The notes under the pieces: model-generated
The model's database searches: none
The model's input: only the letters and a program-made list of their open reading frames with translations
What the model was told of the DNA's origin: nothing
Origin: Nitratifractor sp.
GTDB taxonomy: Bacteria > Campylobacterota > Campylobacteria > Campylobacterales > Sulfurovaceae
Length of the DNA: 9,724 bases
NCBI GenBank assembly: GCA_015490055.1
Contig: WFYP01000249.1
Coordinates: 1-9,724, forward strand
Direction: 5' to 3'
In this document: in pieces, positions 1-6,394 of the stretch
Numbering within the stretch: position 1 is the first letter of the stretch
Layout of the letters: every line of letters begins with the position of its first letter
Translations under genes and position numbers: made by a program

Positions 1-69
1 AAGTTAGCTTTGGCTAGCTTTTATTAAAAACTATTCACATTAAGCACCCTCTTGTGCTATTAAATAATG

Positions 70-116
70 TATATAGTGCGTAACTTCAGTATATAACTAA
101 AGTTACGCACTATATA
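70..116. repeat. 47-nt near-perfect palindrome (long hairpin)
   Basis: The left arm TATATAGTGCGTAACTT (70-86) is exactly complementary to AAGTTACGCACTATATA (100-116). Past one C/A mismatch (87/99), AGT (88-90) pairs with ACT (96-98) around the loop ATATA (91-95). This gives 20 paired bases out of 21 per arm. No clear T-run follows on either side, so it does not look like a standard terminator. It could be a cruciform-forming site, a protein-binding dyad or an RNA hairpin; the role is unknown. Confidence 0.85.
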
Positions 117-136
117 TAATATTTAACAAAGGGAAA

Positions 137-308
137 AAGTTAAATTGTAGATTCTTGTTTTCACGAGAATGACGCAGTGGCAAGCTTTTAGCCTTGTTCT
201 TTAAACTTATTTCATTTTATGAGATTTAAATTTCTTAACTTAATAACAACGATTGTAAGATTTAAATTTACTACAATTTATGGAGTAAGTTTCTTAATTT
301 AATGAGAA
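137..308 (-). repeat. Composite intergenic repeat, left copy
   Basis: Read on the minus strand, 308-272 gives CATTAAATTAAGAAACTTAC followed by a CCATAAATTGTAG-like end. This matches 6395-6427 at about 30 of 34 positions. A second, weaker version of the module follows at 246-221. Next comes GCTTGCCACTGCGTCATTC (185-167), then a hairpin whose arms ATTCTCGT and ACAAGAAT enclose a GAAA loop (170-151) with one mismatch, and finally CTACAATTTAAC. The same modules in the same order appear at 6395-6490 and 9571-9690. Confidence 0.7.
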
Positions 309-394
309 ATAATAAAAGTGATAAAAATTAGAATTTGAATTAACTGAAGTTATCTTAAAAGTAAGGTAAAATAAAAAATAGAAATAGTAGTAGG

Positions 395-420
395 AATGTG
401 CAGTATCAACACTGCACATT
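395..420 (-). terminator. Probable terminator of mdh-fumA-fumB
   Basis: AATGTGCAGT (395-404) and ACTGCACATT (411-420) form a perfect 10-bp stem with a 6-nt loop, ending 13 bases past the fumB stop codon. On the minus strand the stem is followed by a T-rich tract (CTATTTCTATTTTTTATTTT) that starts about 10 nt after it. The delayed U-tract makes it a less than ideal intrinsic terminator, but its position directly after the operon's last gene supports that role. Confidence 0.55.
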
Positions 421-433
421 ATAGGGTTGGAGC

Positions 434-991
434 TTAATCTTTAACTTCGTACTGTTCTCTACCCATTTGGTATAAATCGTTTCCGTATGTATCGTTGATT
501 ACTGTTACTGGGAAATCTTCTACCTCTATTCTTCTTACTGCTTCTGGTCCTAACTCTGGGTATGCTATTACCTCTGCTGATTTAATTTTTTTACCTAGCA
601 GGGCACCAGCTCCACCTGTTGCACCAAAGTAGATACCGCCATACTCAACACAAGCATCTTTAACAGCTTGGTTTCTTTTACCTTTACCAATCATCCCCTT
701 AGAGCCATTCTTTAGCATTGTTGGAGAGTAGCTATCCATTCTGTAGCTTGTAGTTGGTCCTGCACTTCCTATTGGGTCGCCTGGTTTTGGTGGTGTTGGT
801 CCTACGAAGTAGATTACACTACCTTCTAAATCAAAAGGCAACTCTTTGCCAGCTTCTATTAAATCTACAAGTCTTTTATGTGCTGCATCTCTAGCTGTAT
901 AGATAACTCCGCTTAAGTTTACAACATCGCCAGCTTTCAGTTTTCTTGTATCCTCTTCTGTTAATGGTGTAGTTAAATTATAAGTAGCCAT
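434..991 (-). CDS. fumB: Class I fumarate hydratase, beta subunit (C-terminal type)
   Basis: This is the beta subunit of the oxygen-sensitive, iron-sulfur two-subunit fumarase, which interconverts malate and fumarate in the cytoplasm together with the upstream gene's product. The 185-residue protein has the family's TARDAAHKR segment (about residues 32-40), the GPTPPKPGDPIGSAGPTTSYRMD block (64-86), an IGKG motif (101-104), a glycine-rich YFGATGGAGALLGKK stretch (121-135) and the YPELGPEAV...PVTVINDTYGND end (144-172). It starts with ATG after AAGGAGAG. That ribosome binding site includes the TAA stop of fumA, so the two subunits are probably translationally coupled. L-tartrate dehydratase beta is a close relative, but the mdh neighbour favours fumarase. 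A terminator-like hairpin follows at 395-420. Confidence 0.93.
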   Translation of the reverse strand: MATYNLTTPLTEEDTRKLKAGDVVNLSGVIYTARDAAHKRLVDLIEAGKELPFDLEGSVIYFVGPTPPKPGDPIGSAGPTTSYRMDSYSPTMLKNGSKGMIGKGKRNQAVKDACVEYGGIYFGATGGAGALLGKKIKSAEVIAYPELGPEAVRRIEVEDFPVTVINDTYGNDLYQMGREQYEVKD

Positions 992-1000
992 CTTCTCTCC

Positions 1001-1852
1001 TTATATAGTTATATGTGTATGTCTTGAACTATGGCACTGAACATTTACAGATACAGGCAAGCTAGCTATATGGCAAGGGTTAGACTCGATATGAACAGCA
1101 AGAGCAGTCTTTGTTCCACCCATTCCCATTGCACCAATTCCTAATTTGTTGATTTCATCAAGCATAATCTTCTCTAACTCTCCCATCTCTGGGTCTTCAT
1201 TCTCTGTACCTAAATCTCTAAATAGCGCGTGCTTAGAGCTAATACAAGCCTTCTCAAATGTTCCACCAATTCCAACACCTACTGTTATTGGAGGACAAGG
1301 GTTTCCGCCAGCATCGCTGATTACCTCTTTTACAAACTCAATTACACCCTCTTTTCCAGCAGCTGGTGGGAATACTTTAGCACGAGATACATTCTCAGAA
1401 CCACCACCTTTTGCCGCGTACTCAATATCTATTTTATCGCCCTCTACAATATCTAAGTGAATAATTGCAGGCAAGTTATAACCAAGTGTATCTTTTAAGT
1501 TAGCACGGCTAAATGGTTCACAAGTAGAAGCTCTTAAATAAGCCTCTTCATAACCTTTTGCTGTACCTTCATTAATTGCATCTTTAAGCAGACCGCCCTT
1601 TATCTTAACATCTTCACCAATTTTTACAAAAAATACCGCTAAACCTGTATCTTGACACAGTGGTCTCTTCTCATTTTTTGCAATATCTGCATTCTCTAGC
1701 AGTTGGCGAATTACCTCTTTACTTACAGGAGATTTCTCTTTCTCCATAGCCTCTTTAAGTGCATCATATGTATCTTCTGGTAAGTTTGTAGCTGTTGTGA
1801 TAATCATATTTTTAACAGCATCTACAACTTCATTATATTCAATCTCTCTCAT
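1001..1852 (-). CDS. fumA: Class I fumarate hydratase, alpha subunit (N-terminal, Fe-S type)
   Basis: This is the [4Fe-4S]-carrying subunit of the two-subunit class I fumarase; with FumB it hydrates fumarate to malate, or the reverse. At 283 residues it has the usual length. Three cysteine contexts match the cluster ligands known for the family: PLCQDTG (Cys66), GGNPCPPITVGVGIGG (Cys186) and VQCHSSRH (Cys273). Other family blocks are AKGGGSENVSRAKVFPPAAG (148-166) and GAMGMGGTKTALAVHIE (240-256). The ATG is preceded by TAGGAGG, in which TAG is the mdh stop codon, so translation is likely coupled to mdh. It is the middle gene of mdh-fumA-fumB. In an autotrophic Campylobacterota cell it would work in the reductive TCA direction. 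That direction is inference, since the enzyme is reversible. TtdA (tartrate dehydratase) is the main alternative and is less likely next to mdh. Confidence 0.93.
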   Translation of the reverse strand: MREIEYNEVVDAVKNMIITTATNLPEDTYDALKEAMEKEKSPVSKEVIRQLLENADIAKNEKRPLCQDTGLAVFFVKIGEDVKIKGGLLKDAINEGTAKGYEEAYLRASTCEPFSRANLKDTLGYNLPAIIHLDIVEGDKIDIEYAAKGGGSENVSRAKVFPPAAGKEGVIEFVKEVISDAGGNPCPPITVGVGIGGTFEKACISSKHALFRDLGTENEDPEMGELEKIMLDEINKLGIGAMGMGGTKTALAVHIESNPCHIASLPVSVNVQCHSSRHTHITI

Positions 1853-1860
1853 TTTGCCTC

Positions 1861-2817
1861 CTAGCTAAAAAATTTATTCTTTTTGAGAACATCTATCATC
1901 TCTTTAACAGTGTTTACACTATGCTCAAACTGCTTACTCTGCTTTTCGCTCAGTGTCATCTCGAATAGCTTCTCTACACCATTTGCACCAAGTGCTACCG
2001 GCACACCAGATACAACATCTTCATAGCCATAGTGTCCATCTAAATATACAGCACATGGGTGAATTTGCTTAGTATCTTTTAAAATTGCCTCTACCATTAA
2101 AGCAGTAGCTTTTGCTGGTGCATAATAAGCTGAGCCAGTCTTTAAATACCCAACAATCTCTGCTCCACCATGCTTTGTTCTCTCTACTATCTCTTCTATC
2201 TCTTCATCAGTTAAAACATCTGTTAAAGGCACACCAGCAACTGTAGAGAATTTAGGCAGTGGAACCATAGAGTCGCCATGACCACCCATTACACTTGCTC
2301 TAATCTGCCCTGCACCATAACCTATTTTTTCAAAAATAAAGTGAGCCATTCTTGCACTATCTAAAATTCCAGCCATACCTATAACTCTCTCTTTTGGAAA
2401 GCCTGACTCTTTAAGTGCAACATATGTCATAACATCTAACGGATTAGATACCATTATAATTATAGAATCTGGTGCATAAGTCTTAACATCTTGAATTACC
2501 TCTTTAGTAATCTCTGCATTAATCATTAGTAAATCATCTCTGCTCATTCCCGGTTTTCTAGGGCTTCCTGCTGTAATTACAACAACATCGCTATCTTTCA
2601 TATCGCTAGCTTCGTGAGCCACTTTTACAATAGTGTGAGTTCTCGCAACATTGGCAGCTTGACTCATATCTAAAGCTTTACCCATAGAGATGTCTGAGTT
2701 TCTATCTCTTAGCATTATCTCATGACAAACACCTCTCATAGCTAATGAGTAAGCAACAGTTGCCCCAACATTTCCAGCACCAATGATGGTAACTTTTTTA
2801 CCTCTTTTTCTCTCCAT
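1861..2817 (-). CDS. mdh: Malate dehydrogenase (LDH-like, NAD-dependent)
   Basis: The product is a cytoplasmic oxidoreductase that interconverts oxaloacetate and malate with NAD(H). The 318-residue protein is of the lactate-dehydrogenase-like MDH type. It has the Rossmann GAGNVG loop (14-19), an acidic residue ending strand 2 in LRDRN (Asp38, typical of NAD preference), and the substrate loop RKPGMSRDDLL (87-97). In that loop an Arg pair stands where lactate dehydrogenases have Gln, which marks malate specificity. VSNPLDVMTY (123-132), GMAGILDSAR with the active-site Asp153 (147-156) and GGHGDSMVPL with catalytic His180 (178-187) follow. The chosen ATG has AAGGAG seven bases upstream and places the Rossmann loop at the normal distance from the N-terminus. 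It is the first gene of mdh-fumA-fumB. Its stop codon is part of the fumA ribosome binding site. The long leader can fold into a hairpin (2854-2933). Confidence 0.97.
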   Translation of the reverse strand: MERKRGKKVTIIGAGNVGATVAYSLAMRGVCHEIMLRDRNSDISMGKALDMSQAANVARTHTIVKVAHEASDMKDSDVVVITAGSPRKPGMSRDDLLMINAEITKEVIQDVKTYAPDSIIIMVSNPLDVMTYVALKESGFPKERVIGMAGILDSARMAHFIFEKIGYGAGQIRASVMGGHGDSMVPLPKFSTVAGVPLTDVLTDEEIEEIVERTKHGGAEIVGYLKTGSAYYAPAKATALMVEAILKDTKQIHPCAVYLDGHYGYEDVVSGVPVALGANGVEKLFEMTLSEKQSKQFEHSVNTVKEMIDVLKKNKFFS

Positions 2818-2853
2818 TTATGCTCCTTATTTTACGCCCACATTAGGCTTTTG

Positions 2854-2933
2854 CCCAAATAGTTGCAAAACACAATTAAAAATTAACATCTTAACTCTTA
2901 ATTGTATTTTATGCCTTGCCATAACTATTTGGG
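2854..2933 (-). promoter_or_regulatory. Long interrupted hairpin in the mdh leader
   Basis: The outer arms CCCAAATAGTT (2854-2864) and AACTATTTGGG (2923-2933) pair perfectly over 11 bp. The inner arms AAAACACAATTAA (2867-2879) and TTAATTGTATTTT (2898-2910) pair over 13 bp with one G-U. They are separated by 2 nt on one side and 12 nt on the other, and the terminal loop is 18 nt. The structure ends about 36 nt before the mdh start codon, so it would lie in the 5' untranslated RNA if transcription starts near 2970. It matches no riboswitch class I recognise. It could be a leader regulator, an RNA-stabilising element or part of an intergenic repeat. Confidence 0.55.
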
Positions 2934-2938
2934 GATTA

Positions 2939-3030
2939 GGGCACCTCTAATAAAAAGATGCCTTTTAGTATAACAATTTATTATAACAGTTAGGTAACAC
3001 ACCAACCCTTAATTGGGCTAGTGTATTGAG
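2939..3030 (+). repeat. GCACCTCTAA-headed intergenic repeat, copy 1 (icd-mdh gap)
   Basis: GGGCACCTCTAATAAAAAG followed by ATGCCTTTTA (2939-2968), then GTTAGGTAACACACC (2989-3003), and GGGCTAGTGT (3015-3024). The same order of blocks occurs at 5514-5604 on the other side of icd: GAGCACCTCTAAAAATAGC, TGCCCTTA, GTTAGGTGCAATACC and GTGCTAGTGT. The copies are diverged and gapped, so homology is judged from block order and identity of the blocks. A weak hairpin (ACAC-CCC/GGG-GTGT, 2999-3024) inside this copy lies 48 bases past the icd stop. Confidence 0.45.
2967..2985 (-). promoter_or_regulatory. Candidate promoter -10 region for mdh
   Basis: On the minus strand, TATAAT (2985-2980) and TATACT (2972-2967) lie 150-170 bases upstream of mdh, in the only sizeable gap before it. 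No good TTGACA-like -35 sits at 16-18 nt from either. Campylobacterota sigma-70 promoters commonly lack a conserved -35, so this is not decisive. A start here would put the 2854-2933 hairpin in the mRNA leader. Confidence 0.3.
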
Positions 3031-3071
3031 TTTTAATTTTCTTAAGATTTCGAAACTATACAGTTAGTAGC

Positions 3072-5249
3072 TTATATAGCATCAATAATTGCATTTAAAG
3101 TAGCCGAAGGTCTCATTGCTGCTTCTGCTTTTGCATCATCTGGCTTGTAGTATCCGCCAATATCAGCTGGTTTACCCTCTACAGCTAATAACTCTTCTAA
3201 AATTTTAGCTTCGTTATCTGCTAATGCTTTTGCAACTGGTGCAAATTTCTCTGCTAACTCTTTATCTTCGCTGTTAGCTAAAGCCTCTGCCCAATATCTT
3301 GCAACCCAGTAGTGGCTAGCTTTATTATCTGGCTCTCCAGCTTTTCTGCTTGGTGCTTTATCGTTACCTAAGTAACCTTCGTTTGCTTTATCTAAAGCTT
3401 TTACCATCTCTTCGATTTTAGCATCTTTATTTTTGTATGCTTCCATTCTTAAAGACTCAGCTAATGCTAAAAATTCACCTAAAGAGTCCCATCTTAAGTG
3501 ACCCTCTTTTAAGAATTGCTCAACATGCTTAGGAGCAGACCCACCAGCACCAGTTTCAAACAATCCACCACCAGCTAATAGAGGAACAATAGATAACATC
3601 TTAGCAGATGTACCAAGCTCTAAAATTGGGAAAAGGTCTGTTAAGTAATCTCTTAAAACATTTCCTGTAACAGAGATTGTATCTTCACCAGCTCTTACTC
3701 TCTTTAAAGAGTACGCCATAGCTTCTTTAGGAGCCATTATTAAAATCTCTAAACCTTCAGTGTCATGTTCTTTTAAGTACTCGTTTACTTTTTTAATCAT
3801 ATTTGCATCGTGAGCTCTGTTTTCATCTAACCAGAATACCGCCGGAACACCCTCGATTCTAGCTCTCTCAACTGCTAATCTTACCCAATCTCTAATTGGA
3901 ATATCTTTAGCTCTACTCATTCTCCAAATATCACCTTTTTCTACATCGAAGCTCATAAGCTCTGTACCATCTTCAGCAGTTACAGTTACTTTACCATCTT
4001 CAGGCATCTCAAATGTAGTTGGGTGAGAACCATACTCTTCTGCTTTTTGTGCCATTAAACCAACATTTGATACACTACCCATAGTAGTTACATCAAATTG
4101 TCCGTTTACCTTACAATCTTCGATACACTCTTTATAGAAAGTTGCATAAGTTCTATCTGGAATTACAGCAACACACTCTACAGCATCACCATTTCTATTC
4201 CACTGCTTACCACCCTCTCTTACAACAACAGGCATAGAAGCATCGATAATTACATCGTTAGATGCGTGTAGGTTTGTTACACCTTTATCGCTATCTACCA
4301 TTGCAATCTCTGGAGCGTCGCTCTCTACAGCAGCTTTAAATGCAGCTAAAATTTCTGCCTCTTTTTCATGACCTTTTAACTTCTTCTCAATATCGCTAAG
4401 ACCTAAATTTGGGTTTACTCCAAGCTCTGCAAATGTATCTGCATACTTCTCAAACACATCTTTAAAGAAAATCTCAACAGCATGACCAAACATAATTGGA
4501 TCACTTACTTTCATCATAGTAGCTTTAAGGTGAATAGACCATAAAACGCCGTTAGATTTTGCATCTTCTATAGATTTAGCCAAGAATTTTCTTAACGCTT
4601 TAGCCGACATATATGTACCGTCTAAAATTTCACCCTCTAATGCATCGATAGTTTTTAACTCTTTTCCATTAAGTGCAATAGTTACCTTTTGAGCTTTATC
4701 CATAGTAACAGATTTTTCATTTCCATAAAAATCGCCCTCTTCCATATGGTCAACATAAGCTTTAGAGTTATCAGCAAAAGGCTTTAATCTATGTGGATGC
4801 TCTTGTGCATACTTCTTAACAGCTTTAGCTGCTCTTCTATCTGAGTTACCCTCTCTAAGTACTGGGTTTACCGCACTACCTAAGCATGTATTATACTTAG
4901 CTCTAACAGCTTTTTCCTCTTCTGTTTCAGGATTTTCAGGGAAATTAGGAATATCATAACCCTTCTCTTGAAGCTCAGCAATACACTCTTTAAGTTGTCC
5001 TACAGATGCAGAGATATTTGGTAATTTAATAATATTACCCTCTGGCTTATGAACCAATTCACCAAGTTTTGCTAAATTGTTATCTGCTAAATCAAATGCA
5101 GCTAACACTCTACCTGCTAATGAAATATCTGACTGTACTACATCTACTCCAGCTTCTTTTGCAAACTTCTCTACTATCGGAAATAGAGAATAAGTAGCTA
5201 ACGCCGGAGCCTCATCGATTTTGCTCCATACTATTGTTGGTTGAGACAT
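3072..5249 (-). CDS. icd: Isocitrate dehydrogenase, NADP-dependent, monomeric type
   Basis: The product catalyses interconversion of isocitrate and 2-oxoglutarate plus CO2 with NADP(H) in the cytoplasm, oxidatively in the TCA cycle or reductively in the reverse cycle. At 725 residues it matches the monomeric IDH family (about 735-745) and not the 400-residue dimeric type. It opens with the family signature TIVWSKIDEAPALATYSLFP (5-24). It has a substrate-site segment with NPVLREGNSDRRA (128-140), IDASMPVVVREGGKQW (335-350), LDENRAHDANMI (474-485) and MLSIVPLLAGGGLFETGAGG (551-570). His575, Arg586 and Arg635 line up, at a constant offset of 14, with the NADP-phosphate contacts I recall in the Azotobacter enzyme, which supports NADP use. 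The ATG is preceded by a strong CGGAGGA site. mdh follows after a 254-base gap, so icd and mdh may be separate transcripts of one metabolic block. The icd-mdh order is known from Campylobacter. Confidence 0.97.
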   Translation of the reverse strand: MSQPTIVWSKIDEAPALATYSLFPIVEKFAKEAGVDVVQSDISLAGRVLAAFDLADNNLAKLGELVHKPEGNIIKLPNISASVGQLKECIAELQEKGYDIPNFPENPETEEEKAVRAKYNTCLGSAVNPVLREGNSDRRAAKAVKKYAQEHPHRLKPFADNSKAYVDHMEEGDFYGNEKSVTMDKAQKVTIALNGKELKTIDALEGEILDGTYMSAKALRKFLAKSIEDAKSNGVLWSIHLKATMMKVSDPIMFGHAVEIFFKDVFEKYADTFAELGVNPNLGLSDIEKKLKGHEKEAEILAAFKAAVESDAPEIAMVDSDKGVTNLHASNDVIIDASMPVVVREGGKQWNRNGDAVECVAVIPDRTYATFYKECIEDCKVNGQFDVTTMGSVSNVGLMAQKAEEYGSHPTTFEMPEDGKVTVTAEDGTELMSFDVEKGDIWRMSRAKDIPIRDWVRLAVERARIEGVPAVFWLDENRAHDANMIKKVNEYLKEHDTEGLEILIMAPKEAMAYSLKRVRAGEDTISVTGNVLRDYLTDLFPILELGTSAKMLSIVPLLAGGGLFETGAGGSAPKHVEQFLKEGHLRWDSLGEFLALAESLRMEAYKNKDAKIEEMVKALDKANEGYLGNDKAPSRKAGEPDNKASHYWVARYWAEALANSEDKELAEKFAPVAKALADNEAKILEELLAVEGKPADIGGYYKPDDAKAEAAMRPSATLNAIIDAI

Positions 5250-5627
5250 TTAAGTTCCTCCGTAATTTTATTTAATAAATTAAGTTTAACAATTAATCAC
5301 TCAATCTAGACTTTAAGGTTACTTTATTTTAAAATTAAGCGTAACTAATGTTTCAATATGACACAAATAATCTACAAAGAGTTTTAAGTGGAGTGTATAG
5401 TTTCAAAAAAGTGCTAGTTTAGATGAGTAAAAATGTTACAGGTAAAATGATGATTCGATAACTGATTCATAACATAATCTTTATAATACAAATAGAATTA
5501 AAATAATTCTTAAGAGCACCTCTAAAAATAGCTGCCCTTAACCGTTAGGTGCAATACCCTCACTACACCTTTTTAATTCAAAAATAGTGCTAGTGTTTAA
5601 ACACAGAAATAAAACTTAGAGAAAATT
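5250..5627. other. Non-coding gap between ridA and icd
   Basis: This 378-base stretch must carry the end of the ridA transcript and the icd promoter. I see no gene. It holds repeat copy 2 (5514-5604) and a second, isolated copy of TTCAAAAAAGTGCTAGTTT at 5402-5420, close to TTCAAAAATAGTGCTAGTGTTT at 5577-5598. For icd, AT-rich TAAAAT-like hexamers lie on the minus strand close to the start codon and around 5325-5335, but none has a convincing -35 partner, so I do not call a promoter. On the plus strand, AGGTG...CACCT followed by TTTTT (5546-5574) would read as a hairpin, but no plus-strand gene uses it. Confidence 0.65.
5514..5604 (+). repeat. GCACCTCTAA-headed intergenic repeat, copy 2 (ridA-icd gap)
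   Basis: The head GAGCACCTCTAAAAATAGC is followed by TGCCCTTA, GTTAGGTGCAATACC (from about 5543), TTTTTAATTCAAAAATAG and GTGCTAGTGT. These are the same blocks in the same order and orientation as 2939-3030. The copy ends in the exact 12-bp palindrome GTGTTTAAACAC (5593-5604), which lies 24 bases past the ridA stop and could also be where the ridA transcript ends. There is no transposase or open frame inside. Confidence 0.45.
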
Positions 5628-6008
5628 TTACTTCTCTAAAACCATAGCAATACAGTCTATCTCCACTTTAACATTAAGTGGTAGAGTCTTAACAGCAACC
5701 GTACTTCTTGCTGGTTTGTGGTTGCTGAAGTATTTTGCATAAACTTCGTTTACTGCTTTAAAATCGTCCATATCGCTTAAGAAAATTGTAGTTTTAATTA
5801 CACTGCTTAAGTCAGCTCCTGCCTCTTTAAGGACTTCGCTTAAATTCTTTAAAACTTGCTCGCACTGCCCTACTACATCGTCGCATACAATTTCACCCTC
5901 AGGACTTAGTGTAATTTGTCCAGATGTAAATACCATTCCATTTGCTACCATAGCTTGAGAGTATGGTCCAATCGCTTGTGGTGCCTTATTTGTTGATACT
6001 ACTTTCAT
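5628..6008 (-). CDS. ridA: RidA family 2-iminobutanoate/2-iminopropanoate deaminase
   Basis: RidA (YjgF/YER057c/UK114) hydrolyses reactive enamine/imine intermediates released by PLP enzymes such as threonine dehydratase, giving 2-oxoacids and ammonia. It acts in the cytoplasm as a trimer. The 126-residue length is typical. Family motifs are IGPYSQA with Tyr15 (13-19), TSGQI (28-32), NLSEVLKEAGADLSSVIKTTIFLSDMDDF (55-83) and PARSTVAVKTLP (99-110) with the substrate-carboxylate Arg101; Glu116 in VEIDCIA completes the usual active site. Thr103 replaces the Cys found there in E. coli. The ATG follows AAGGAGA, whose first bases are the TAA stop of the preceding lipoprotein gene, so both genes are one transcript with coupled translation. 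Confidence 0.95.
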   Translation of the reverse strand: MKVVSTNKAPQAIGPYSQAMVANGMVFTSGQITLSPEGEIVCDDVVGQCEQVLKNLSEVLKEAGADLSSVIKTTIFLSDMDDFKAVNEVYAKYFSNHKPARSTVAVKTLPLNVKVEIDCIAMVLEK

Positions 6009-6017
6009 AAAATCTCC

Positions 6018-6359
6018 TTAATTTTCGTCGTTTTCATAGAATATATAACTTGTAGAGTAATCAGAGAATTCAAAGTAAACCTTTTTTTCTCCTCTATCTC
6101 TTTTAAAGTTAAAGTTTTTATCATCATATCCATAACCATATCTATATGGGCGTGGTTTATGGTCTTCTGTTCCATAAGCAGTTGAAAGTTTATCAATTTT
6201 AATAAATCTCTTAACCAATTTGTTCCCTGCATAAATATCTAAAACACCATCTGTTCCTGTCCAATTTTGGATAGAACGACTGATTGTATTTTGCGACTCT
6301 TGCGTACAACCTACAAAAAATGCAGATGCTACAACACTTAATATTAGTAATTTTTTCAT
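6018..6359 (-). CDS. Small predicted lipoprotein of unknown function
   Basis: The 113-residue protein begins with a lipoprotein signal: MKKLL, a short hydrophobic core (ILSVVASAFFV) and a lipobox-like FVGC with Cys18 as the likely lipidated residue. The -3 position is Phe rather than the commoner Leu. The mature part is about 95 residues, charged and rich in aromatic residues, with a tyrosine-glycine run (PYRYGYGYDD, 71-80) and a C-terminal YFEFSDYSTSYIFYE that looks like beta strands. I do not recognise a characterised domain. ATG is preceded by AAGGAT at a usual distance. The gene heads a two-gene unit with ridA, with 9 bases between them. A perfect GGCTTT/AAAGCC hairpin (6380-6394) lies in its leader. 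Other frames open across this stretch have no signal peptide or ribosome binding site and are shadows. Confidence 0.8.
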   Translation of the reverse strand: MKKLLILSVVASAFFVGCTQESQNTISRSIQNWTGTDGVLDIYAGNKLVKRFIKIDKLSTAYGTEDHKPRPYRYGYGYDDKNFNFKRDRGEKKVYFEFSDYSTSYIFYENDEN

Positions 6360-6379
6360 TTTTATCCTTTTGTATTAAG

Positions 6380-6394
6380 GGCTTTTCCAAAGCC
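6380..6394 (-). promoter_or_regulatory. Small hairpin in the lipoprotein-ridA leader
   Basis: GGCTTT (6380-6385) and AAAGCC (6389-6394) form a perfect 6-bp stem with a 3-nt loop, about 20 bases upstream of the lipoprotein start and just before its ribosome binding site. It is too short of a U-run in the transcribed direction to be a good terminator. It could affect translation, or simply be the edge of the adjoining repeat. Confidence 0.4.

Larger units (their letters stand above)
1..433. other. Non-coding AT-rich region downstream of fumB
   Basis: No credible gene is visible on either strand. The stretch holds a 47-nt near-perfect palindrome (70-116), an inverted-orientation copy of the dispersed composite repeat (137-308) and the probable fumB terminator (395-420). 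Bases 200-310 are very AT-rich with internal direct repeats: AGATTTAAATTT occurs at 222-233 and 258-269, and TTTCTTAACTTAAT (231-244) recurs as TTTCTTAATTTAAT (290-303). Bases 1-25 contain, on the minus strand, AAAAGCTAGCCA, which resembles the repeat's AAAGCTAGCCACTG segment and may be a remnant. Bases 310-394 show nothing recognisable. Confidence 0.7.

Noticed and set aside
1146..1460. 104-codon open frame on the plus strand inside fumA
   Set aside because: It is antisense to a clear fumarase gene, has no ribosome binding site, and its composition is explained by the complement of fumA. The shorter frames at 1229-1456, 6912-7133, 7853-8056, 8789-9001 and 9029-9271 are rejected for the same reason.
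5318..5345. GTTAC...GTAAC as a possible operator upstream of icd
   Set aside because: Only the five outer bases pair; the positions inside do not form a consistent dyad.
3048..5405. TGTATAGTTTC in opposite orientation on both sides of icd, as possible insertion ends
   Set aside because: An 11-base match in AT-rich DNA is weak, it has no flanking duplication, and icd-mdh synteny is ancestral in the phylum, so recent insertion of icd is unlikely.
5423..5461. 12-codon plus-strand open frame starting MSKNVTG
   Set aside because: It has no ribosome binding site, and a frame this short is expected by chance in a non-coding gap.
5546..5574. AGGTG...CACCT followed by TTTTT as a plus-strand terminator
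   Set aside because: No plus-strand gene precedes it, the loop is 14 nt, and the bases belong to repeat copy 2.
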